A stretch of 64,000 bases of DNA from W0P28-013 sp963593685 (lineage in GTDB: Bacteria; Bacteroidota; Bacteroidia; Bacteroidales; Paludibacteraceae): positions 1-64,000 of the forward strand of contig CAVBBP010000002.1 in assembly GCA_963593685.1 (NCBI GenBank), in the 5' to 3' direction. Positions 42,702 through 54,600 of this stretch are shown in pieces; within the stretch, counting starts at the first letter, position 1; each line of letters begins with the position of its first letter. The notes below the pieces were generated by a model. That model saw nothing but the letters and a program-made list of their open reading frames with translations. It made no database searches and was not told the DNA's origin. The translations under genes and the position numbers were made by a program.

Positions 42702-45599
42702 ATGAGAAAAAATCATATATTCGTTGCATTTGTCCTGCTGCTGACTGCGTTTGCACCGCAAGCGTGGGCGGAATGCTACCTGATAAACGACGGCGGATCG
42801 TACGAAATCATGAATGGGTGGTCGAAGAGTTCGACGAAAACATTCACCATCAACCCTCCAAGACCATGCAATGAATTAACGTTCGACTATACGGCCTCTC
42901 GCTCCGCCACGGGCGGAGTAACCGTAACCGCAACCTACTCCGACGGTTCTTCGGCCACGATAATCAGCGCAGCAACGGCCACAAGCCAAAGTTACAACTT
43001 CAGCAAAAAAATCGTTTCCAAACTGGATTTTAAGGGAACGGGAACGCTTACCAAAAACATCAGCAACGTTGTCCTGACCCAAGCCACCTATGTTGAGTCA
43101 TCGGCAAGCACGGTGGATTGCGGCACGGTAGATGTGGGCGGTTCGTCGCAAGATGCCAAGTTTTCGGTGAACTGGAGCAATGTGAATGCGTTGAGCCTTT
43201 CGATAGACAACACCACGGATTTCAGTTTGAACACCACGAACATTGCGGCAGCGTTGTGCAGTTACGGTTCGGCAGAGATTACGGTAGATTTTCACCCGAC
43301 GACCAAAGGCAACAAAACCGCCAAAGTAACCGTTTATAACAGCGACAAGCAGTCGGGCTGGACGACCATCGTGCTGAAAGGCTACGCCAAGCCCGAGCCG
43401 CAACAGATTGTGTGGTGGGACGACGAGGCCACGATGCTTTCGCGCGGCGATGTGATAGAGAGTCCGTTTGCGCAGGCATCGAGCGGTTTGGCACTGACCG
43501 AACTGAAATCGAGCGACGAATCGGTGCTGAAAATCGACGAGAATGGGCAACTGATAGCCGTTGCAGCGGGCAAAGCCAACATCATCGCCTACCAAGCGGG
43601 CAGCGAAACCATCGACGAAGTATGCGACACGCTGCATTTGGAGGTTACCAACCTGCTGACGCAGAAAATCAGTTGGACGCAGCCGCTCAATTTCAAGTGG
43701 GGCGACGCAGCGACAACGCTCACCGCCGAATCGTCGGTAGGGCTGCCTATCACCTACGAAATAGTGGACAACGCCAACAATGTGGTGTCGCTGTCGGACG
43801 GCGTGCTGACCATTTCGACCAGCAACACAGGCACAGCCACCATTCGCGCCATTCAGGTAGGCAACGACGAGTATGCCGCCACCTCGTATGTGCGCACCGT
43901 GCGTGTGCGCAACCCGAACGCCAGTTGCTTGAGCGATCCGTTTGTATGCGACGAAACCGCCGAAAAATCGTTCAGGACCATCAACAGCCAAGAGTACACG
44001 CTCGACGGCAGTCCTGCTGGGCAACTCTCGTTCGATGCCAAGTGCGAAGCCATTTTTGGTTTTTGGGGCGGCGACCTCTATGTGAAACAGTACATCAACG
44101 GTTCGTGGAGCGGCAAAATTGCCACCTGCAAATTCGACAAGAAAAACACCTACTATCACTTCGGACCATTCGATTTAGACCGTAGAGCGACCAAAATACA
44201 ACTCTTCACCGAAACGGGTGCTACGGGCTACAAGGTGTTCAAAAATGTGCAGGTTACGCGCGCTCACTTTGTGGAGGCGAATGTCGGCGAATTGACTATC
44301 GACGCGCAGTATGGCACAACCACACGCAAAACAGTAACCGTAACCTACTCGAATTTGCAAGATTTGCTCAATGTGGCTTTGGAGAGCAAGAATGATGAAT
44401 TTTCGGTTATGCCAGCCACCATCGGCACAGGCGACTGCGGCGAATATGGCACAGCAACCATCAGTGTAAGTTACACGCCATCGGCCATCGAAAGCGATGC
44501 GAATGCGCTGATAATCAGCAACGAAAAAGATGCCACGCTGCGCATTCCCATCACCACCAGCGTGAGCAAACGCAATCAGAATTTGAGTTGGCAGTTGCGC
44601 GACAGCATCGCCACCACGCAGACATGGATTCTGAACAAAGTAAATCCTGTGTCGGGGCTGCCGATTTTCTACGAAATTTCGGACGAAACGGCATTGACGC
44701 TCGACGAAAACAACCAACTCGTCTTTTTGAAAGCCGACCCCGACGCGCCTGTTACCATCACCGCCACCTGCCCCGGCAACGACGAATACAACGACGCCAC
44801 GCCGATAAGCCTTGATCTTAAAATTTTCAAAGGCATTCCGCAACTGACGCTGCCCACCGTTGGCAACGAAATCACCTACGGACAGACCTTGAGCGAAGTG
44901 GCGATAGTGGGCGGCAAAGCCACCACCGTAACTGGCGAAGAGATAGAAGGCGACTTTATGTGGACCAACAAAAACATTGTGCCGAACGCAGGAAGCGCCA
45001 TCAAACAAGAGATTACATTTGTGCCATACAACCAAACCCTTTACGACAATGCGCACGACACGCTGGCCGTTACGGTCAATCGGCAGACGCAAAAAATTGT
45101 GTGGTCGATGGCCGACAGCGTTGGTGTGATGGACCGCCTCACGCTCGATGCTTACGCCACATCGAAACTGCCTGTAAGTTACGCCATAGAGCCGTGCAGC
45201 GGTCAGGCATACGCCAAAATCGAAGGCGACGGCACGCTGAATATCACCGCCACTGCCGACGCGCTCGACAAAGAGTTGATAATCAAGGCGTGGCAGGCTG
45301 GCGACAACAACTATTTGCCATCGGACGCCGTGATTTACAGCGTGATACTGCGCAAAACGCGCGCCGAATTTTTCGCTGCCACACGCCCGATAACCGTATC
45401 GAAAGGCGGCAGCATCAGTTTGAGCGATGTAGAGGTGCATGTAGAATCGTCGGTGGCTGGCACATGGCAGTTCAACGCCGACACGCCAACCACATTTTCG
45501 GCCTGTCTTTGGATTGCGAAAGGCACTTTCACGCCTGCAAATCTGGAACTTTGTGAGCCAATCGAAGTAGAAATTCCGATAAACATCACGGAGGAATAG
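42702..45599 (+). CDS. Secreted Ig-like repeat protein, 965 aa
   Basis: ATG at 42702 gives a signal peptide MRKNHIFVAFVLLLTAFAPQAWAE; the longer frame from 42606 is not protein-like. After a jelly-roll-like first domain (about 27-135), two choice-of-anchor-D/ASH-like domains (about 135-240 and 500-620; SSASTVDCGTVDVGG, NEYVGELT-type) alternate with Big-like/MBG-like domains (QQIVWWDDE, QKISWTQPLNF, NQNLSWQLRDS, QKIVWSMADS). The last segment ends in NITEE without a clear T9SS tail. It precedes the giant gene by 45 bp and is likely cotranscribed. The role is probably surface adhesion or assembly. Confidence 0.75.
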   Translation: MRKNHIFVAFVLLLTAFAPQAWAECYLINDGGSYEIMNGWSKSSTKTFTINPPRPCNELTFDYTASRSATGGVTVTATYSDGSSATIISAATATSQSYNFSKKIVSKLDFKGTGTLTKNISNVVLTQATYVESSASTVDCGTVDVGGSSQDAKFSVNWSNVNALSLSIDNTTDFSLNTTNIAAALCSYGSAEITVDFHPTTKGNKTAKVTVYNSDKQSGWTTIVLKGYAKPEPQQIVWWDDEATMLSRGDVIESPFAQASSGLALTELKSSDESVLKIDENGQLIAVAAGKANIIAYQAGSETIDEVCDTLHLEVTNLLTQKISWTQPLNFKWGDAATTLTAESSVGLPITYEIVDNANNVVSLSDGVLTISTSNTGTATIRAIQVGNDEYAATSYVRTVRVRNPNASCLSDPFVCDETAEKSFRTINSQEYTLDGSPAGQLSFDAKCEAIFGFWGGDLYVKQYINGSWSGKIATCKFDKKNTYYHFGPFDLDRRATKIQLFTETGATGYKVFKNVQVTRAHFVEANVGELTIDAQYGTTTRKTVTVTYSNLQDLLNVALESKNDEFSVMPATIGTGDCGEYGTATISVSYTPSAIESDANALIISNEKDATLRIPITTSVSKRNQNLSWQLRDSIATTQTWILNKVNPVSGLPIFYEISDETALTLDENNQLVFLKADPDAPVTITATCPGNDEYNDATPISLDLKIFKGIPQLTLPTVGNEITYGQTLSEVAIVGGKATTVTGEEIEGDFMWTNKNIVPNAGSAIKQEITFVPYNQTLYDNAHDTLAVTVNRQTQKIVWSMADSVGVMDRLTLDAYATSKLPVSYAIEPCSGQAYAKIEGDGTLNITATADALDKELIIKAWQAGDNNYLPSDAVIYSVILRKTRAEFFAATRPITVSKGGSISLSDVEVHVESSVAGTWQFNADTPTTFSACLWIAKGTFTPANLELCEPIEVEIPINITEE

Positions 45600-45644
45600 C
45601 GCATTGGCAAGCAAGAAGAGAAACAATCAAACAGAATTATCATT

Positions 45645-48600
45645 ATGAGACGATATAAAATTACCATATACTTGCTGACACTGGCTATTGCGGCCATAGC
45701 GCAGCAACTGCCCGACTCAGGATTTGAGGATTGGAGCAGTTCGTTCAACGGCGATGCGCAGTTGAAAAATTGGCACGGCTCGAATGTAACGCAAGTCGGC
45801 TTCAAATTCACCTTTATGTACAAAAAAGACGGTCGCAACGGCGGTTCGTGCGCCTATGTAACCGACAAGGAGGTTGGTGCGGCTGGCATTACCGAACCTG
45901 CGCCTGGCTATATGGCACTTGGGCAGCCGTGGTCGTACCTCGAAAGCATCACCAAAGTGAGCGAAGCCACGGCAGGTTGCGACGGCGGCATCAGTTTCAA
46001 ATACCGCCCCGACACCATGAGCGTTTGGATAAAGCGCACTGGCAGCAACACCGACAAAGAGTATTTCCACCTGATGTTCTACTCGTGGAAAGGCACATCG
46101 GTGGGCAACTCCTACACTGGCAAAAACGGCGGTTGCACCTCGACCACGCACACCGACGAAGAGTCGGACATACGCCAAGCCCTCGATGGCAACAAATGTT
46201 CCACCAGCCAATTTGCCGAACAAGTGGCCGAAGGTTGGGTGAAAGAGTACAAAACCTATTCGGAATGGACGCAGATAAAAATACCGATTTACTACACAGG
46301 CAAAGCAGATGTGCCAGATAAGTGTAATGTAATTTTTTCGGCGGGCAACTATCCCAATTTCCGTGCCAACAGCGGCATCTATCCGGGCAACGACCTCTAT
46401 ATCGATGATGTAGAACTGATTTACAGTTCGAATATCGACGAACTGTTTGTGAACAACCGCCGTTGGAGCGGTTTCGACCCGAAGAAAAACAACGGCGAAG
46501 AGCAGACCTACGCGCTTGGTTTGGGTGCGACGGAGATTCCCGATCTGTTTGCAAAGCGTGGCGTTGGCACACTCACCAACTGCCGCGGCACAAGCGTTCC
46601 TTTTTCGGGGCGCATACTGTCGGGCAGCGAAATCAGCATCGACCGTTCGAAAGCGACGGTAGGTGGCGAACCTGTGGTTATCACCGTGAAATCGGAAGAC
46701 GGCAAGCGCACATCGACCTACAAAATCAAATTTGTTGCCGAGCAGTCGTCGAACAACCGCCCAGCAGGCATTTCGTACACGGTGGGCGGCACTACCACCT
46801 CAGTGCCGAACTACAACGGCTACATCACCGAATATAGCGTAGAACTGCCCTACGGCACCACCGAAGCCCCAGTTGTGAGCGTAACCAAAGGCGACGACGG
46901 ACAGACCATCAGCATTACGCAAGCCACCACGCCCACAGGCACAGCCACCATCAGTGTGAAAGCCGCCAACGGCGCAGCAAACACCTACCGCATTGTGTTT
47001 TCGATAGGCAAACTGACCGACAACACGCTGCAAGACATACAAGTTGGCGGCAAGTCCATCGCTGGATTTTCGCCGACCAAAAACAACTACACCGTAGAGT
47101 TGCCGCTCGGCACAACGGTGCTGCCGACCATCACCTACACATCGGCATACGCGGCTGGTGCGCAAACCATCACCGTGAGCAACGGCGTGAAAATTGCCGA
47201 TGGCAGTTGCACTGGCACTTACAACATTGCCGTGAAAGCCCCGGGCAACACCACCACGCGCACATACAAACTGTCGTTCAAAATCACTGCATCGACCTAC
47301 TGCTACCTGAAAAGCCTGAAACTCGACGGCGTAGCGATAGAGGGTTGGGACGCTGAAAAAACGACCTATTACCAAAGTCTGCCGCTCGGCACAACCAGTC
47401 TGCCCAAGATAACCTACGAACAGGGCGACGACTACCAGACCATCGCCACCGATGCAAGCGGTATCAGCGGCATCGAAGGCACATACAAAATCGTTGTAAC
47501 GGCGGCAAGCGGCGCAAAATGCACCTACAAAATTGTGTTCACCGCTGCCAAATCGTCAGTTTCGACCCTGAAAGCCATCTATCTCGACGGCGTGTTGCTG
47601 CCGAACTTCGATGAATACACCTTCAGTTACACACACGAACTGCCCATCGGCACAACGGCACTGCCCGCCATCACCTGCACCAAAGGCGACAGTTACCAAA
47701 GCGAGCCGACCATCATCACCAATGGCGTGAACGGCACAACGCGCATCATCGCAAAAGCGCAGGACGGCTCGTCGAGCACCTACGCCATCAACTTTTCGGT
47801 GAAACAGGCCGACAACACGCAACTCGGCAACATCACCGTCGATGGTTACACGCTCAACTTCGACCCAGCGCAACTGGAATACAGCATAACGCTCCGCAGC
47901 GGCACCACTACCCTTCCCAACATTGCCTACACCGCTGGCGATGAATGGCAAACCATCAGTATGCGCAAAGACGGCGTGGACGGCGACACCAAAATCACCG
48001 TGCGGGCGCAATCGGGCGCAACAGCGATTTACATCATACACTTTTCGGTAGAAAAATCGAGCAATGCGGCATTGAGCGGCATCAAAATAGACGGCACAGC
48101 GTTGAGCGGATTTGCGCCTGAAACGCTCGAATACGCCGTAGAACTGCCCAGCGGCACAACCGAACTGCCCACGATTGCGCCCATCAAAGCCGAAAATGTG
48201 CAGACCGTAGCGATTGCCACCGGCGATGTGAACGGCACAACCACCATCACCGTAACCGCCGAAGACGGCACAGTGCGCACCTACACGCTACTATTCTCGG
48301 TAAAAAAATCGTCGAACCGCCTGTTGAACCAGATTTACATCGGCGGTGTGGCACTGCCAAACTTCGACCCGAAAACCAACAAATACGCCTATTTGCTCGA
48401 CATTACAGTCGTAAAAGTTTGTCCGAACATCAGTGTAGATAAAAACGAAGGTCAGAGCGTGAGCATTGTGAAACCTGCGCTGCTCGGCACGGCCAAAATC
48501 ACCGTAACGCCCGAAGTTGGCGACCCGAATATCTACACCATTCTCTTTACCGACCGCACACTGAACGGCAATAGTCTGCTCGGCAACATTCTGATTGACG

Positions 48601-51600
48601 GCGCAACCATAGCAGGTTTTGCGCCCGAAACGCTCGAATACACCGTAGAACTGCCCTACACGGCGGTACTGCCAACCGTTGGTTACGAAAAAGGCAACGA
48701 AGCGCAAACCGTGTTGGTGTCGAACAACGGCTGGGGCGGCACTACCATCGCTGTGAAAGCCGAAGACGAGACCGTAACCACCTACAAAATAGCCTTCACA
48801 CGCGCCACATCGAACGATGCCACGCTGAAAAACATCGCACTCGACGGCACGCCGCTGGCTGGATTCGAGAGCGCAACCCTTGCCTACACGCACACGCTGA
48901 CCGCTGGCGCAACCAAAGCACCGCAACTGACTTTCGAAGGCAATGTAGAGGGGCAAACCTACGCTGTAACCGAACCTGTGCTCACAGGCACGGCGCAAAT
49001 AACGGTAACTGCGCCCGACAGAACGACGCGTCTCACCTACACCATCGCCTACCAAGCCGCAACGATGAGCGAAGCCACCATCAACGGCATTCGTGTGAAT
49101 GGCGACGAAATTGCTGATTTTCAGCCAGAAACAAGCGACTACACCGCACAAACTAACACCGAAACGCCCGATATACAACTCGACATCGACTCGACGCAAT
49201 ACATCGCCATAGCAAACGCTGGACTGAACGGCACGCAGATAGTTGTAACCGCCCAAAATGGCGATAATAAAGAGTATAAAGTCAATTTCAACGCTGAAAA
49301 AAGCGACAACACCCAACTGCAAGACCTGCAAATTTACGACGGCAACGAGTACAAATCCATCGATGGATTTGCGCCCGAAACGCTCGAATACACGCACCTG
49401 CTTGCTTGGGGCGAGTCCACCGCGCGACCGATAAATCCTGTGGCTGCCGACGACGGACAGACCATCACCATCTACTACAACAGCGTGAACGACACCACCA
49501 TTGTGCGTGTAGTGGCTGAAAACGGCATCAATTCGACCGACTATCGCATCTATTTCGATGTAGAAAAATCGGACATCACCACGCTCGAAAATCTGACGGT
49601 GGACAACGCCAACGAACTGCAGCCCGACTTCGATGCCGAAGTGCTGGACTATGTAGCAAAACTGCCCTACGGCACAACGGTTGCGCCCGCCATTCATTGG
49701 GAATTGGGCAAAAAAGATGGGCAGACGCTCGGTCAGCGCATCAAACTGCACGACGCTGGTCTGCGCAACACCGCACACCTCACCGTGATAGCCGAAAATG
49801 GCGACGAACGCACCTACAACATCGCTTTCGAAGTGGCTGAAAGCGACGAAGAGAACGGCTTGCAATACTACATTGTCGATGGCGTTGGCATGATTTCGGC
49901 ACTGAACGACACCATCACGCTGCCCTACGGCACGACCACTTTGCCAAAAATCACCTGCCTCAAAAAGTACGACGAGCAGACCGTGCTGATCGACAACGGC
50001 GGCATCTACGGCACAACCACCATCACCGTCAAAGCCAACCGCGAAGGCGTAGCCGATGTGGTTTATACGCTCACGCCGCAACTGGCCAAGCCGCAAGCCA
50101 CATTGACCAGCATTTCGGTGAATGGCGCACCCATTGCCGATTTCGACCCATACAAATACCAATATGTGGTGAGCGTGGACAACGACAACACCTCGAACGC
50201 CGAGATTGCCTACACCTACGACAACACCACCGCCACCATCGACGAAGAGGAGAGCAACACCAAACGCACAAAAATAACCGTTCTCGGCAAGGACGACGAC
50301 AGCAGCGCCACCTACACCATCTACTATTTCTACACCAACGATGTGATTCCAAATGCCGATTTCGCACAATGGGAAGCGGCGCAAAGCACCACATCGGCGC
50401 AGAAGCCCACTGGCTGGACCGTTTTGGCTGATGTTGCCGCCGCCACCGAAATCAAAAGCAGTTCGACCATCTTCGGATTGCCCATAGGCAGCCTCATATC
50501 GAAAGGCACATTCACGCCGGGCAGCGAGGTAACGCAAGACGGCAACAACGCCAAACTCGCCACCGCCTACAGCAAAGTGATAGACGGCTCCATGCCCGGT
50601 GTAATAACGCTCGGCGACATGACCGCCACCCTCAACGACGGCTCGTCGGCTACATCGATTTTTGGCGGCATTCCATTCCGCAACACGCCCGACCGTGTGT
50701 CGATGTCGTACAATCCTGTGTCGCAATCGAATGTTAGCAACATAAGTTTTGCCTACACCCTCGACAACGGCAAATACGCCAAAGAGTTCACCGACCGCAA
50801 TTTCAACAACAGTTGGAAAACGATGGAACTGTCGCTCATCGGCAATACGATAGAAAACCCAGCGATGATGAACATCACCATCAACAGTTGCGAAAGCGAC
50901 AACGCCAGCGCTCTGAAAAGCAAGGCCGCTTCGACGATGTTGGTCGATTGGGTGAAATTTGCATACAACAGCAAAATCGCCAAAATTTTCATCAATGGTC
51001 AAGAGGCAAAAGGTTTCAAAGGCAAATACGATGGCAACTGGATTCAGGCGGTGAAAGTCGATGCCGAACTGCAAGGCAACCCCGTGCTGACATTCGAGGG
51101 CGAGGTGAGCGACCAAGAGTACACCTACAGTTACGGCGATGAAACCGACAACTGCAGCGGCCAGTACAAAACGCGCGTCGTTGCCATCACATCGAAAGCC
51201 GAAGACGGCACCACGAGCCAATACATCGTCAATCTGAACCGACCGCTGTCGAGCAACGCTGCGTTGGTGGGCATCATCATCAACGGCGACACGCTGGCCG
51301 ATTTTGCTGCCAACATGCTTGAATACACTGTGCAAGTGCCAAACGGCAGCCGTTTCACGCCAGATATTGTGGCGATTCGTGGCAATATGCACCAAACGCT
51401 GCGTTTCGGCACAAACGGCACGACCGACACCATCACCGTGGTGGCTGAAAATGAGAAAGATACGCAACAATATCTGCTCCGCCGTGTCGAGAAAAAATCG
51501 GCAGATGCCACTTTGGCGAATATCGCCATCGATGGACACGAAATAGCGTTCGACAGTGCCACGGAAAACTACAGCGTTACCTTGGCCGCCAACGAGCAGT

Positions 51601-54600
51601 TGCCAAATGTGTCGTTCACCAAGCAATCCGACGGGCAGCAGGTAACCCTGTTCGCTGCCGACACCATGCGTTTAGATGTGTTGGCCGAAAACGGCACCGA
51701 CACCAAGACTTACCAAATTGTGTTCGATTGGAAAACGCCTGTTACTTCGGGCAAATTGGCGAATATCAGCATTTTGAGCGACACGCCTTTCGACAGTTTC
51801 GACCAAAACCAATTCGACTACCACTACGCCGCCAACACGCAGCCAGCCACCACTTTCGAGCGCATCGATGCAACCGACACCGTGGCGCAGACCATCACAA
51901 ACGGCAGCGTTGTTTGGCAAGTGCGCGGCACAAACGCCAGCCGCTACACGCTGCTGTTCGACCGCACGCCGTCGGATAACGCCGATTTGGCCAACATTCT
52001 GATAAACGGCGAAACGCTGCAAAACTTCAACAGCAGCATTTACGAATACGCTATCGACCGCACCGAACCTGTGGTTATCGAGGCCATTCACGGCGACGCT
52101 GGACAACAGATAAAAGCACACTTCACGCTCAACGGCGCAACGCCCAACAATGCGGCGCAACGCAGTGCGAGCAGCGCAAACGGCAACTATTTTGCCGAGG
52201 CGACTTTCGAAGTTACCGCCGAAGACAATGTTACCACCAAAACTACGGTCGTTCGTCTGCGCCACCTGCCTTCGAGCGATGCCACTTTGGCGGCCATCAT
52301 GCTCAATGGCAGTCTGCTCAACACCGATGCCACTGAATACACAGCGGACAAAGCGTTTGCCGCCGATGTTACCGACTACAACATCACGCTGCGGTGCGCC
52401 AATCCGAAGATAGACGAGCCAGCGATGCCCAACATCACCTTCCGCGCCAACGATGCCAACCAGACCATCGCCATGGAGCAGAACGGCCTGAACGAAGCGA
52501 CAACCATAACGGTTACCGCCGAAGATGGCACCGAAAAAGTCTATACGCTCAATTTCGTTGCCGAAAAATCGGCCAACGCCGACCTGACGAGCATTGCGGT
52601 GGATTATGTTGCCATTGCCGACTTTGACGCTAACACACTGAATTACAATGTTTTGTTGTCGAAAAACGAGATCCCAGTCATCGACTACACGAGCGAAGAC
52701 CGCTTCCAGCAGAAAATCGATTTGACGGTTAATCTGAAGGCGGCAACCATCACAGTTACGGCCGAAAACGGCGACACGAAGACCTACACCGTTACATTCA
52801 CGAAGCCCGCTGGCTCGAGCAATGCCGATTTGTTGCAAATCGAAGTGGACGGCGCGCCGATGACCGATTTCAGTGCCGACAAAACGGACTACACCATTGT
52901 GCTGCCCGCGGGCACCGAAATTCGTCCCGACATCGTGGCGGTGCTTGACGAAGATGGGCAGAGCGTCGCCATCAGCAACAACGGCGTGCGCGAAACAACG
53001 CTCATCACCGTTACCGCACCCGACGGCGAAACGACCAAGACATACAGCATCTTCTTCGATGTCGAACTGTCGGAAAACGACGCGCTGAAAATGATCTACC
53101 TCGATGGCGATTCACTGCTGATGACACAAACCAACTTCGCCGCCGACAAAGATTTTGCCGCCGATGTGTACGAATACACCATCACACTGCCCGTAGGCAC
53201 GCGCCAGTGGCCAACCATCGCGCCATCGGAAAGCGACAGTCGCGGCAAAGGCGATAAGTGGCAAACCGTAACCATCGACACGCAAGTGCGCGACGACTAC
53301 AACGCCACAGCGACACTGACTGTAACTGCCGAAAAAGGCAACAGCCGCACCTACACGCTGCACTTCGTTGTCGAAAAATCGGCAATCGACACGCTGGCGG
53401 CAATCGTGCTGAATATCAACGGCATAGAAGAGCCTTTGGCACTGTCGGGAACGCACTACACAGCCGACCACGACTTTGCTGGCTTCACCAACGACTATCG
53501 TGTAACATGGGCTATCGGCACACGCGACGAAGTTACCGTTGATTTTGAGCAAGGCGATGTTTATCAGACGGTCGAAATTCTGCACCAGATGACGACATTG
53601 AACGACAGCGCAATTATTCGTGTAACCGCCGAAAACGGCACAATACGCACCTACACCGTGCGCAACACGCTGCTGCTCTCGCCCATCGACACGCTGCGCA
53701 ATGTATTCTTCGACAATCTGCCCTACGACCGATTCGACCCGAACACCACGCAATACGACAGCGTAATGCCTTACGGCACAACCGCCATTCCGCAAATCAC
53801 TTGGGAAGCGGGCGATGCGTACCAAATCGTAACGAAAGATTCGATTTTCGACGGACTGAACGGCCACTACACACTGACCGTAACCGCCGAAAACGGCAAC
53901 AGCCGCACCTACACATTCCGCTTCAGCGTTGCAAAATCGAACATCGCCACACTGAACAACATCGTGCTGAACGGCACTGCCATCGATAATTTCGACAAAG
54001 AAACGACCGAATACAATGTTACGCTGCCCTATGGCACAACTGTTAGCGGCCTCGAAATCACCTACGAAAAGGGCGATGCTGGGCAGACTGTCGAGGTTGT
54101 GCGCGGCGAAAACACGGCCACCATCACCGTAACCGCCGAGGACGGCAGCACCACGACCGTTTATCACATCACATTCGCCACAAAACTGTCGGACAACGCT
54201 TTCCTGCAAATGATTTTCATTGGCGGCGATTCGCTCAACACACAATCAGCCAACTTCGAAGTAGAAGAGAACTTTGCGAGCGACGACTACGAATACTACA
54301 TCACGCTGCCCTACGGCACCGAGCAACTGCCCGAAATCACTTGGGAGACGCAACTGCCCGAAACTGCCTACAAGTCGGTAACGCTGACAACGCACGAACT
54401 CACTACCGACAGCCTCGGCACACACGGTAGCGCAAACATCAGCGTGGTGTCGCAAGACGAGATGCAAACCAACGAGTACATACTGAATTTCACCGTGGCA
54501 CTGTCGAACAACAACAAACTGAAAGACCTCTATTTCGTCGATGTCATCTACCCGAATTTCGAGCCGCTGTTCCACCCCGATTCGACGAGTTACAACCTGT

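Noticed and set aside
48291..51626. 1111-codon open frame antisense to the giant gene
   Set aside because: The sense frame encodes clear cadherin-like repeats with a signal peptide and terminator. The antisense frame is open because of the codon composition of the repeats; its product is Val/Gly/Phe-rich without domains.
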